Assembly (NCBI RefSeq): GCF_024649945.1
Contig: NZ_JANKMS010000008.1
Span: forward strand, 62,001-126,000
Source: Flavobacterium panacis
GTDB lineage: Bacteria; Bacteroidota; Bacteroidia; Flavobacteriales; Flavobacteriaceae
Direction of reading: 5' to 3'
DNA: 64,000 bases
The position numbers and the translations under genes are program-made. Positions 35,316 through 44,600 of the stretch are shown piece after piece; positions within the stretch are counted from its first letter, which is position 1, and the number at the start of each line of letters is the position of its first letter. The notes below the pieces were generated by a model. That model saw only the letters and a program-made list of their open reading frames with translations. It ran no database searches and was not told the origin of the DNA.

Positions 35316-35934
35316 CTTTTGGTGCGTTTTGATCTAATGGTTGTATGGGAACCTGTGGCGCAGCCGAATTCGGAATTGCACGTGTGGTATCTAACATTCT
35401 TAAGAAATCTTCTTCTCCTTGTTCTTTTGGTATTTTGGCTTTTTCGACAATTTTATCCATTTGTCTTTCCAGTGAAATCAGTTCTTTATTGATTTCCTGA
35501 ACCAGAAAAACTACTTTATCATCTGGAATTTGATTTAAATGAATAAATAAATCCAGCATTTTAATTTTAGTAATCAAAATAGAAATACGACTTCTAATTT
35601 GAGGCTGATTGAAATCTGTTGGAATATTATTGTTTAAAGCCATGGCTTTCTTAGAAATCGCAGCCGATTTTTTCTGAAATGCTCCAATAGTTTTTCTTGG
35701 TTTATCGCCAATCTCTTTTATAAACTCACGCCACTCTGTCCATGAATTTAATTGTGATTCTGATATTTCGTTGATCGGCTCGTTAAGAAACGTCCAGCCT
35801 TTGTTTATATTATTAAAAATAGCTTCTTTCTTTTTTGCTTCTTTTGCATTTTCTGCACGTCGTTTTTCATCTTCATTTTGGCAAGAAAACAATACAAATG
35901 TTAAAAGCAGAAAAAGAGATATTTTATATTTCAT
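35308..35934 (-). CDS. Small lipoprotein of unknown function upstream of mfd
   Basis: The 208-residue protein has a lipoprotein signal peptide (FVLFSC, Cys18) and then the highly charged QNEDEKRRAENAKEAKKKE. The rest is mostly helical (for example IRSRISILITKIKMLDLFIHL and LISLERQMDKIVEKAK), with a Pro-rich C-terminus (APQVPIQPLDQ). I recognise no domain. Its last 8 bases overlap the mfd start, so the two are translationally coupled, although one product is exported and the other cytosolic. The -7-like box TAACTTTG lies at 35961-35954 on the minus strand. Confidence 0.8.
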   Translation of the reverse strand: MKYKISLFLLLTFVLFSCQNEDEKRRAENAKEAKKKEAIFNNINKGWTFLNEPINEISESQLNSWTEWREFIKEIGDKPRKTIGAFQKKSAAISKKAMALNNNIPTDFNQPQIRSRISILITKIKMLDLFIHLNQIPDDKVVFLVQEINKELISLERQMDKIVEKAKIPKEQGEEDFLRMLDTTRAIPNSAAPQVPIQPLDQNAPKVE

Positions 35935-36242
35935 TTAGTAAAATGTTAGACGGCAAAGTTACAAAGTAAATTTACAATTACGAATTCTGTTTTTTGCTAA
36001 AGATTCTATAAATCATCGTTATTTTTTTATCATTTAAAAAGCCAGATAAGAGGATTTTTTTCGTTTTTATTTTCTTTAGAATACACTTCAATACTGAAAA
36101 TAAAAAGGCACAAAGGCACACCCTTGCAAAAGAGAATAATCCAATAAACAAACTTTTTAATTATTGAATCTATAATTTATGATTCTAAAAAGCATTAGTA
36201 ATTGCGAAAACGTTATATTTGTGTCTCTAAAAATCATTCGAA
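35935..36242. promoter_or_regulatory. Divergent intergenic region with two -7 boxes
   Basis: This 308-base gap between divergent genes has the minus-strand -7 box TAACTTTG (35961-35954), 20 bases from the lipoprotein start, and the plus-strand -7 box TATATTTG (36214-36221), 22 bases before the SDR gene. Clear -33 boxes are not visible at the right distance. No other feature was seen. Confidence 0.5.
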
Positions 36243-37181
36243 ATGAATCCTAAAATATTAATCATTGGTGCCTGTGGTCAGATTGGAACAGAGCTGACAC
36301 AAAAACTGCGTAAATTATACGGAACCGAAAATGTTATCGCTTCTGATATTCGAAAATTAAATACTGATGTTGTTAATTCGGGACCTTTTGAAGTCGTCAA
36401 TGCTTTAGATTTTAACCAGATTGAACATTTGGTTGAAGTGCATCAAATTACAGATGTTTACTTGATGGCTGCGCTTTTATCTGCTACGGCTGAAAAGAAC
36501 CCTGCTTTTGCTTGGGATTTAAATATGAATTCTCTTTTTCATGTTTTAAATTTAGCGAAAGCAAAAAAGATTCAGAAGATTTTTTGGCCATCCAGTATCG
36601 CCGTTTTCGGACCAACAACTCCTAAAGAAAACACGCCACAATATACGGTAATGGAACCTTCGACAGTTTACGGAATTAGCAAACAAGCTGGAGAAAGATG
36701 GTGCGAATATTACCATAATATTTACGGTGTTGATGTACGCAGTATCCGTTATCCAGGCTTAATCAGCTGGTCTACTCCTCCAGGCGGCGGAACTACAGAT
36801 TATGCAGTTGATATTTTTTACAAAGCTATTGCTGATAAAAAATACGAGTGCTTTTTATCATCTGAAACCAAAATGCCAATGATGTACATGGATGATGCAA
36901 TTGATGCCACTATCAATATTATGAAAGCTCCGGTTGAAGAAATCAAGATTCATTCTTCTTATAATTTGGCTGCAATGAGTTTTACGCCAACTGAAATTGC
37001 TGCTGAAATCAAAAAACATATTCCTGAATTTGAAATTACTTATAATCCAGATTTCCGTCAGAAAATTGCGGACAGCTGGCCGGCAAGTATTGATGACAGC
37101 GCTGCAAGAGAAGACTGGAACTGGAATCATAAATTTGATTTGGAAACTATGACAAAAGATATGATTGAGCATTTGAGTTAA
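36243..37181 (+). CDS. NAD-dependent epimerase/dehydratase-like L-threonine 3-dehydrogenase
   Basis: The 312-residue protein is an extended short-chain dehydrogenase. It has the nucleotide-binding GACGQIGTEL at residues 9-18, the active-site Ser in PSSIAVFG near 118, and Y143-x3-K147 in STVYGISKQAGE. The phrases SIRYPGLISWSTPPGGGTTDYAVDIFY and PMMYMDDAIDATI are typical of the SDR-type L-threonine dehydrogenases of bacteria and animals, which oxidise threonine to 2-amino-3-ketobutyrate. A UDP-sugar epimerase is less likely from this wording. The partner gene (2-amino-3-ketobutyrate CoA ligase) is not in the window. Confidence 0.88.
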   Translation: MNPKILIIGACGQIGTELTQKLRKLYGTENVIASDIRKLNTDVVNSGPFEVVNALDFNQIEHLVEVHQITDVYLMAALLSATAEKNPAFAWDLNMNSLFHVLNLAKAKKIQKIFWPSSIAVFGPTTPKENTPQYTVMEPSTVYGISKQAGERWCEYYHNIYGVDVRSIRYPGLISWSTPPGGGTTDYAVDIFYKAIADKKYECFLSSETKMPMMYMDDAIDATINIMKAPVEEIKIHSSYNLAAMSFTPTEIAAEIKKHIPEFEITYNPDFRQKIADSWPASIDDSAAREDWNWNHKFDLETMTKDMIEHLS

Positions 37182-37219
37182 ATTCTTTTCTGCACAATCT
37201 AATTATCATATTTGAATTG

Positions 37220-37297
37220 CCTCCAGCTTTAGCTGGAGGTTTTTTTTGTGATAAATGATAGGGCTTTAGCCTAACTGTGAAAGTTAGGCTAAAGCCC
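37220..37297 (+). terminator. Two tandem terminator hairpins (A and B) after the SDR gene
   Basis: Hairpin A pairs CCTCCAGCT with AGCTGGAGG (37220-37239) and is followed by eight T. Hairpin B pairs GGGCTTTAGCCTAACT (37261-37276) with AGTTAGGCTAAAGCCC (37282-37297), a perfect 16-bp stem, and is followed by seven T. Both have mirror-image copies at 37615-37694 that serve the convergent gene. Confidence 0.9.
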
Positions 37298-37303
37298 TTT
37301 TTT

Positions 37304-37407
37304 TGTCATTTCGACCGAAGGGAGAAATCACACACGGAATTCTACAAAGACTGGAGATTTGCGTTGTGGAGTTTCTTGTGCGATTTCTCCCTTCGGTCGA
37401 AATGACA
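37304..37407. repeat. 26-bp perfect inverted repeat with 52-base centre
   Basis: The arms lie at 37304-37329 and 37382-37407. They begin TGTCATTTCGACCGAAGGG on the left, and the right arm is the exact complement. The centre is AT-rich and carries no gene. The arm wording (CGACCGAAGGGAGAAATC) is one I recall as frequent in flavobacterial intergenic DNA. A 74-codon open frame runs across the right arm but has no coding character. Confidence 0.9.
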
Positions 37408-37462
37408 AAACTGGCGCGAGAAGTTCTAAATCTCAATCTCTAAAAGAAGCCAATTGTTTGTA

Positions 37463-37536
37463 TCTAGCCCCGATGGAGGCGGTATCCTTGCTGGCCCGAC
37501 GTCGGGCAACAGCGAGATATAGCCGAGAGCGGGAAA
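37463..37536 (+). repeat. Conserved interspersed hairpin element, copy 2 (possibly Flavo-1-type RNA)
   Basis: This copy reads TAGCCCCGATGGAGGCGG, TATCC, a hairpin based on GCTG/CAGC and the palindrome CCCGACGTCGGG, then GATATAGCCGAGAGCGGGA. The two flanks match the copy at 6382-6455 at most positions, while the hairpin between them is different in sequence. It lies inside the symmetrical intergenic region 37220-37694. Confidence 0.65.
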
Positions 37537-37614
37537 CCTTGTTTACTAAAATGCCTTTTGTGTTGCTCCTGATTATTAAATAAACCTTAATTGCCTTCAG
37601 ATGAAAACAAAAAA

Positions 37615-37694
37615 GGGTTTTAGCCTAACTTTCACAGTTAGGCTAAAGCCCCTATACATTTATAACAAAAAAAACCTCCAGCTAAAGCTGGAGG
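37615..37694 (-). terminator. Two tandem terminator hairpins (B' and A') after the M1 peptidase gene
   Basis: Hairpin A' (CCTCCAGCT with AGCTGGAGG, 37675-37694) and hairpin B' (GGGTTTTAGCCTAACT with AGTTAGGCTAAAGCCC, 37615-37651, one G-T pair) are the reverse complements of A and B, including their T-tracts. They serve the minus-strand M1 peptidase gene, which ends at 37735. Confidence 0.9.
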
Positions 37695-37734
37695 CAATTG
37701 AATTTTATGCTAAAAAAGCAAAGTTATTTAAAGC

Positions 37735-39615
37735 TTATTTCACTTCAAAAACATTATTTGCTTGTTTTACATCAGCCATTAATCCGCTTGGATCGATAGT
37801 GATTTTTTTGATTGACGTTTTGTTTTTGTCAATTGTAAAACTATAGTTTTGTTGTGCCCAAGCCCAATCTTCCAGAACTGTTCTTTTTTGATTTGGGTTT
37901 GGATTTGGTTTAATGAAATTCATCATTCTTAACGGAATGTAGAACGTTTCAGAAGTTCCGTCTGTGTAATCTACTTTTAAATCGATTGGCATTGGCATTC
38001 TTCCAATTCTTTCTAAAGAGATTGTTGTTTTTCCTGCATTGTCAGCCACATCTTTGATTCCGTAATCAATTGTATTGGTTGTTTGCGCCCAATCTGTCAA
38101 ATACCAGTCTAACTCAGCTCCAGAAACTCTTTCAGCTGTTCTCTTGATATCGTTTGGTGTTGGATGTTTGAATTTAAAATCGTTGAAATATCTTTTTAAA
38201 GTCGCATCAACATTGTCTTTTCCAATTACATATTCTAGCTGAGAAAGGAAAATACTTCCTTTAACATAAGATGAAATACTATACGGACGGTTTTCATCAT
38301 AACGATCTCCGTGAGTAGTTTGTGGCTGCTCTTTACCAGAATTTACTAAGCTGTAGTAAGCATTGTAATTTCCTTTGAATGGATTGACTTCTTTTTTATC
38401 TCCTTTTAGTTCATTCAAAGCACTGTCTTCGATGTAAGTTGTAAAACCTTCGTCCATCCAAGGGTGTTTTGATTCGTTTGAAGCTAAAATATGCTGGAAC
38501 CAAGAGTGTCCTAATTCGTGCGTTGCAGTTCCAAGAATTCCTTCAAGAGTTCCGTTTCCTAGCATTAAAGTACACATTGCGTACTCCATTCCTCCGTCGC
38601 CACCTTGAATAAATGAATATTGTTTGTATGGATATTGTCCAACTCTATTGTTGTAATAATCCATAACTTTTACCATTAAAGGCTCTAGCTGTTTCCAGTT
38701 TTCTGCTACTTTAGGAGTATTTTTGTAGAAGAAATGCAAATCGACATCGTTTGGTCCTTTTACAATATCATGTGCATAATCTTTGTCGGCTGCCCAAGTA
38801 AAATCGTGAACGTTTGGCGCAATAAAATGCCACGTTAATGTTTTTGCTTTTTTAGGATAAACTACTGTTACACCTGCATCTTCATAACCGTGTCCGATAG
38901 CATTTTTGTCTTGTAAATATCCAGAACCTCCAATTGTATATTCTTTGTCGATTGTGATTTTTACATCAAAATTACCCCAAACACCGTGAAATTCTCTCGC
39001 AATGTATGGATCTGCATGCCAGCCTTCGAAATCAAATTCGGCTAATTTTGGATACCATTGTGACATTGAAAGTTCGATTCCTTCGGAATTATTTCTTCCA
39101 GAACGACGAACCTGAACTGGAACCTGTCCGTCAAAATCTAAAGTGAAAGTTGTTTTAGAATTTGGTAAAATTGGTTTAGCCAAAGTCACTTCCAAAATGG
39201 TTCCAGAAACTCTAGTTTGAGCAACAGCACCATCTTGTTTGAAGTTTGTAATTTTTAAATATCCAATTTCATTTGGTTTTAAAGTTTCGATACGGCTTTG
39301 TTTTACATCTTTCCCATCAGCGCCTTTTACTTTATTTACCATTCTTCCATCAGGATCTTTAATAAAATGTAGACGTGCATCCATTTCGCTTCCCGGTTGA
39401 AAAGCGTTTGGAAATAAATGATAAAATACCTTTTTTAAAGTATCAGGAGAATTATTGGTATAAACCAATTCCTGTTTTCCTTTGTACTGATAGTTTTTTA
39501 CATCCATCGAAACCTCCATTTTATAGTCAGCGTGTTGCTGCCAATACGGAGCGCTTTGTGCAAAAGCCGAGCTAAACCCCAAGCTTAAGAAAGAAAGTAA
39601 AATAATTTTTCGCAT
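37735..39615 (-). CDS. Exported M1 family zinc metallopeptidase
   Basis: The ATG at 39615 starts a clean signal peptide (MRKIILLSFLSLGFSSAFAQ) and gives 626 aa. An ATG at 39657 would add 14 residues and run into the preceding terminator, so it is rejected. The zinc site is HELGH near residues 361-365, and the third ligand Glu lies in WMDEGFTTYIEDS. GGMEYAMC near 340 is the exopeptidase motif (GxMEN-like) of M1 aminopeptidases. The enzyme would trim peptides in the periplasm or outer layers. It lies 64 bases downstream of the S8 protease gene on the same strand. Confidence 0.9.
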   Translation of the reverse strand: MRKIILLSFLSLGFSSAFAQSAPYWQQHADYKMEVSMDVKNYQYKGKQELVYTNNSPDTLKKVFYHLFPNAFQPGSEMDARLHFIKDPDGRMVNKVKGADGKDVKQSRIETLKPNEIGYLKITNFKQDGAVAQTRVSGTILEVTLAKPILPNSKTTFTLDFDGQVPVQVRRSGRNNSEGIELSMSQWYPKLAEFDFEGWHADPYIAREFHGVWGNFDVKITIDKEYTIGGSGYLQDKNAIGHGYEDAGVTVVYPKKAKTLTWHFIAPNVHDFTWAADKDYAHDIVKGPNDVDLHFFYKNTPKVAENWKQLEPLMVKVMDYYNNRVGQYPYKQYSFIQGGDGGMEYAMCTLMLGNGTLEGILGTATHELGHSWFQHILASNESKHPWMDEGFTTYIEDSALNELKGDKKEVNPFKGNYNAYYSLVNSGKEQPQTTHGDRYDENRPYSISSYVKGSIFLSQLEYVIGKDNVDATLKRYFNDFKFKHPTPNDIKRTAERVSGAELDWYLTDWAQTTNTIDYGIKDVADNAGKTTISLERIGRMPMPIDLKVDYTDGTSETFYIPLRMMNFIKPNPNPNQKRTVLEDWAWAQQNYSFTIDKNKTSIKKITIDPSGLMADVKQANNVFEVK

Positions 39616-39627
39616 GTTGATATGTAA

Positions 39628-39658
39628 TAGAAAATGGAAGAGCGCGAACTCTTCCATT
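39628..39658 (-). terminator. Terminator of the S8 protease gene
   Basis: A perfect 10-bp stem joins AATGGAAGAG (39633-39642) to CTCTTCCATT (39649-39658) around a 6-base loop. On the minus strand it is followed by TTTTCTATT. Confidence 0.8.
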
Positions 39659-39679
39659 AGATTAATAGTGTATTATTTT

Positions 39680-41317
39680 TTATTTTTTTGACATCTTTTC
39701 TGCCATCAATAAAGCATTATAAGCATTTACCATTTTTGCTGTTTTTGATGATTCTACAGAAGAAACTGCTGGTGCTTTTTCGCCTGGATTTTCACTTTTT
39801 CCTAAAACAACTTTAGAAGGAAGTGCCACTCCTGAATCCATCAAAATCTTTTTAACCTGAGCCGCTTTTAATTTTGGGTAATACGAACGAATTAACGTCG
39901 CTACACCAGCCGCGTTTGGAGATGCCATTGAAGTTCCTTGCAAATATTTGTATTTGTTGTTTGGAACTGTTGCATAAATTTCTTCACCTGGAGCAAAAAC
40001 GTCAACGTTAATTTTTCCGAAGTTTGAAAATGATGCAATTACATTTTCTCCATATTCTTTATTGATTGCTCCAATTGTGATTACGTTATCTGCAAATTCT
40101 TTTACGTTGTCTTCTGAGTCATTTGGATAATTGATGTTTTTTGTTTCATCAATATTATAACCATCATTACCAGCAGCGTGAACAATTAAAACGTCTTTTT
40201 TAGCAGCATATTTAATCGCATCGTAAACCCATTGTTTGTGCGGAGAAAAACTTTTTCCGAAACTTCCGTTAATTACTTTTGCTCCATTATCTACTGCGTA
40301 ACGAATTGCCAAAGCGATATCTTTATCATACTCATCACCGTCTGGTACAGCTCTCACAGTTAAAATCTCAACATTTGGTGATGCTACTCCATCTCCTCCT
40401 AAATTATTACCACGAATTTGAGCAATAATTCCAGCCACGTGAGTTCCGTGAAGTGCTTTTTCTTTGTCTGGACCAAATACTACATTATTTCCATAATTAG
40501 TATCTTTAATATCTTCTGGATTATCACCTACGATTTTTCTACCGTCAAAATCTTTATTCAAATTGTAGTTTAACTGATCGTAAACTTGTTCTTTATATTC
40601 ACCGAAATCTGCTTCAGGATCAAAAGTTGGTCCAGCATTTGTGAAAATTTGAGTCATTACAGCTTTACTTCTAGCCACTTTTGGATCTGTTGAAGTAATT
40701 GCCTTTAAATCTTCAATTTTATAATCTGATTTATTCAGTTCTTTTTTGATTGTATTATGAACATCAAGTAAAAAATCTACTTGTTCTTTGTCTTTAAGAG
40801 CTTCTTCATATTTCTCAGTATATTGAGCCAAAGCTTCTTTGTACTGAGCAGAACCGTCATCGCCTTTTTTAACGATACGTGTCATTTCAAGGTTTTCATT
40901 AACGGCATTTCCTAAGAAATTCCATCCGTGAATATCGTCAATAAAACCGTTTTTATCATCATCAATTCCGTTTCCTGGAATTTCTTTAGTGTTCGTCCAG
41001 ATCATTCCTTGAAGATCTTCGTGCTCGATATCTACACCAGAATCTACAATACCTACAATAACTTTTTGTCCTTTTTTACCTTGCAGTAATTCAGTTAAAG
41101 CTCTGTCTACACTCATTCCCGGGATAGAATCTTTTACTAAATCTAAATGACTCCATCTTTTTAATTCATTTTCACTAACTGGTGCTTTTTTCACCACTGT
41201 CAAAGGAGCAACAACTGGTTGTTTTGGTGCTGCTTTTTGTGCCTGCAAACTTGCGCTGCAACCTGCTAAAACAAGTAGTGCGAAAGCGGATAATTTAATA
41301 GGTTTTATATGACTCAT
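39680..41317 (-). CDS. Subtilisin-like S8 serine protease, lipoprotein
   Basis: The 545-residue protein has a lipoprotein signal (LLVLAGC, Cys20). The catalytic triad is complete: Asp in VGIVDSGVDIEHEDL near residue 91, His in HGTHVAGIIAQ near 290 and Ser in GTSMASPNAAGVA near 460. About 200 residues, partly coiled and charged, separate Asp from His, far more than in classical subtilisins. This insertion is common in Bacteroidota S8 proteins. The last about 60 residues (SGVALPSKVVLGKSENPGE onwards) are a polar tail with no sorting domain. It probably acts as a cell-surface or periplasmic protease. Confidence 0.92.
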   Translation of the reverse strand: MSHIKPIKLSAFALLVLAGCSASLQAQKAAPKQPVVAPLTVVKKAPVSENELKRWSHLDLVKDSIPGMSVDRALTELLQGKKGQKVIVGIVDSGVDIEHEDLQGMIWTNTKEIPGNGIDDDKNGFIDDIHGWNFLGNAVNENLEMTRIVKKGDDGSAQYKEALAQYTEKYEEALKDKEQVDFLLDVHNTIKKELNKSDYKIEDLKAITSTDPKVARSKAVMTQIFTNAGPTFDPEADFGEYKEQVYDQLNYNLNKDFDGRKIVGDNPEDIKDTNYGNNVVFGPDKEKALHGTHVAGIIAQIRGNNLGGDGVASPNVEILTVRAVPDGDEYDKDIALAIRYAVDNGAKVINGSFGKSFSPHKQWVYDAIKYAAKKDVLIVHAAGNDGYNIDETKNINYPNDSEDNVKEFADNVITIGAINKEYGENVIASFSNFGKINVDVFAPGEEIYATVPNNKYKYLQGTSMASPNAAGVATLIRSYYPKLKAAQVKKILMDSGVALPSKVVLGKSENPGEKAPAVSSVESSKTAKMVNAYNALLMAEKMSKK

Positions 41318-41618
41318 CTATCTATAAATATGTGTAAGTTAAAATATGGGTCTAAATTATGCTTTTTTGTTACAAAATACTAACCATTAACAATGTGTTA
41401 TGAAATTTTAATCAAAAGTAGTCCTGACGACATACAATATAAACAACTAAAACACAAACCCTTACAACTAAACATACCATAAAACAAGACTTCCTGAAGA
41501 TCCTACATTTTTATACTAAGTATATGATAAACAATAAATAACACCTCTTTACGGCTTCCCGTAAGGAATCTTCATATTTATGCCTTAAAATTGCGCGAGC
41601 TAATCCTAAATCTATTCT
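41318..41618 (+). promoter_or_regulatory. Intergenic region before the first LRR gene, with a CCCGTA hairpin
   Basis: This 301-base divergent gap is AT-rich. An 8-bp hairpin, CTTTACGG-cttc-CCGTAAGG (41547-41566), lies with its CCGTA 60 bases before the LRR start. A similar TACGTCTTTCCGTAA lies at the same distance before the second LRR gene, and a CCCGTA lies 57 bases before the lipoprotein at 29022. This suggests a shared regulator site or promoter element. Nothing else was recognised here. Confidence 0.5.
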
Positions 41619-44600
41619 ATGAAGACAAAACTACTCTTGTTGCTTTTATTAGCAAATTTTTCTATTTATGCGCAAACCAACTTAGTTCCAAATGGGAATT
41701 TTGAGACTTGGAATTCGTCATCTAAACCAGATAACTGGTATCAGTATTTTAGCGGTTATATTTCTAAAAGTACTGTTGCCCAAAATGGCTCATCAAGTGT
41801 CAATATGATGGTTGCCAGCGGAACTTTTAACTTTATTAATAGTGAATATTTTCCGGTAACTGCCGGTAAAACTTATAAAGTAACATTATACCACAAACTT
41901 GCTAAAGGAACATTTTCTTCTATTGATTTTAGCATATATCATAAACCAGGTACGTTTAAAGAAGAAATAACTAAAAAATCTGATGTTACTTTCTCTACTA
42001 CAGAATGGCGAAAAATTGAATTTGATTATACGCCAACAGTAAGCGAAAATATCGAAGTTGATATCTGGACTTATGGAAGTCTAAATTCTGAAATTTTAGT
42101 TGACAATGTTTCTGTTGTAGACGTTAACGAAGTACCTGTTCAATATACCCAAATTCCTGATGCCGAATTTGAAAATTATTTGGCTTACTTGGGGTATGAC
42201 AAAGACGGCATTAATGGAAAAGTACTCACAAGTAACATTTCTTCAATAAAAACTCTAGAAGTTTCTTACAGTGCTCGAAAAATTACAAACTTAACTGGTA
42301 TCGAAGATTTTACTGCCTTAGAAAGTTTAATTTATAGAGGAAACACGGGCAAGATTTCTGCTTTGGATGTTTCTAAAAACACGAAACTTAAAACTTTGGA
42401 TGTCAGCTCCAATTTATTAACAGCCTTGAACATTTCTAACAACCTAGAATTAGAAACTTTAATAGTTGACAGTAATAAGATAACAGATCTAGATGTAACC
42501 CAAAATACCAAACTTAAAGTACTTAAATTTGAATCTAATCAGTTAAGTGCTATTTCTGTCTCAAACAATAAAGAGCTGACTACTTTTAACTCTTACTACA
42601 ATAATAAAATTGCCAGTTTAGATTTGTCTCAGAATGTATTACTTACAGATTTAAACTGTGCATCCAATCAATTAACAACACTGGAAATTTCTAAAAACAC
42701 ACTGCTAAAAAGTTTATATTGTGATGGTAATAAACTAACCGTATTAAATATTTCTAAAAATACACTGCTAGAAACTCTAAGAACGGCTACTAATAATCTA
42801 ACAGCATTAGATATCACTAATCAGCCTAATTTAAAGATATTTCAATGTTATAGAAATAAAATTACAAGTTTAGATCTATCTAAAAATACATTGTTAACGA
42901 GCATTGCTTGTTACAATAATGAATTAACAGAATTAAATACTTCTAAAAATCCTGAACTTACTAGTATAGATGCTCTGTCTAACAAAATAACAACTTTAGA
43001 TTTTACTCAAAATACAAAATTACACAGCGCTTATTTACACTATAACAGTTTAACTAAGATTGATGTATCTAAAAACCTTGCACTTAAGAATCTTACGGTT
43101 AATAATAATCCAATAGCAGTAATAGACTTAACAAACACTATCAATTTAGAGTACTTTAGCGGAAGTAAGACAGGTATAAAAAGTTTAGACCTTACTAAAA
43201 ATGCCGCTTTAATTACTTTGAGCCTGGAAGAAACCAAAATTGAAAGTTTGGATTTATCAAAGAATACAAAACTAACTGATGCATCCCTTTCCTCTAACAG
43301 ATCTTTGTATGATCTTAATTTAAAAAATGGAAACAATACCGTATTAAACGTTTCCTTATTAAACGATTTATCTTTGAACTGCGTTCTTGTAGACAATAAA
43401 TCTAATGCAGATTCTAAATGGTCTGCAAAAAAAGACAGCTGGACTAGATTTTCTGAAGACTGCAGGCCTTACACAGCTATTCCTGATCCCAATTTTGAAG
43501 ATAAATTAATTGCTTTAAATATTGATCTTGACGGAAAAAATGGTCAGGTTTTAACGGCAAACATTGCTCAAATCAAAACTCTTGATGTATCAGCAAGTTC
43601 TATTGCAAACTTAACTGGAATTGAAGATTTTGCTAGTTTAGAAACCTTAAACTGTAAAGACAATCAGTTATTGTTCTTAGATTTATCTAAGAACACTGCT
43701 TTAACTTCTCTAAATGCTTCAAACAATAAACTGGTAAGTTTAGATTTGAAAAATGGAAAGAACACACTGCTTAACAAAAACACTTCCACTTTTACAGGAA
43801 ATGCTAATTTAAAATGCATACAAGTTGATGACGAAAATTATGCTAATACAAACTGGGTCGCTTTAAAAGATGCATCGGCAAATTACAACACACTTTGTAA
43901 TGCTTTTGTTTCTATTCCTGATGCTAATTTTGAAAACAAATTAATCGCTTTAGGAATTGACCTTGACGGGAAAAATGGAAGAGTGTTAACTTCAAACATT
44001 GCTTCTGTTACAACTCTAGATGTTTCTGCAAGTTCGATCTCAAACTTAACTGGAATTGAAGGATTTGTTTCTTTAAAACAATTGAATATTTCTTCCAATA
44101 ATTTAAAAGCGGTTGATTTAAATAAAAACGTTTCATTGACAACATTAAACGCTAAATCAAACCAATTATTAAATTTAGATTTATCCAAAAATACTGCTTT
44201 AATAGAAGTAGATTGTTCAGCAAATAATTTATTTAGCTTGAACCTAAAAAATGGAAACAATGCTAAAATGCAAAACATGGTTGCTGGAAATTTTAAAAGC
44301 AATCCAAATTTAACCTGCATTCAGGTTGATGATAAAGCTTATTCAGATGCGAACTGGGCAAATGCAAAAGAAACTGCTGCTTCGTACAATACAACTTGCG
44401 ACAACAATGCTTTTACCGTAATTCCAGATGCGGTTTTTGAAAGCAGATTAATTGAACTTGGGATTGACAAAGACGGTGTTAACGGAGGTGTTTTAACCTC
44501 TAGTATTTCTTCAATAAAAGAATTGAATATCTATCTTCCACAAGGTTCATTAAATCCAACCATAAAAGATTTAACAGGAATACAAGGTTTTAAAGCATTA

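Noticed and set aside
37359-37583. Open frame of 74 codons on the plus strand
   Set aside because: It crosses the right arm of a perfect inverted repeat and the conserved hairpin element, and its product has no resemblance to any known protein and no coding-like composition.
39616-39657. Upstream start (39657) for the M1 peptidase
   Set aside because: It would place coding sequence over the S8 gene terminator and hide a perfect signal peptide that begins at 39615.
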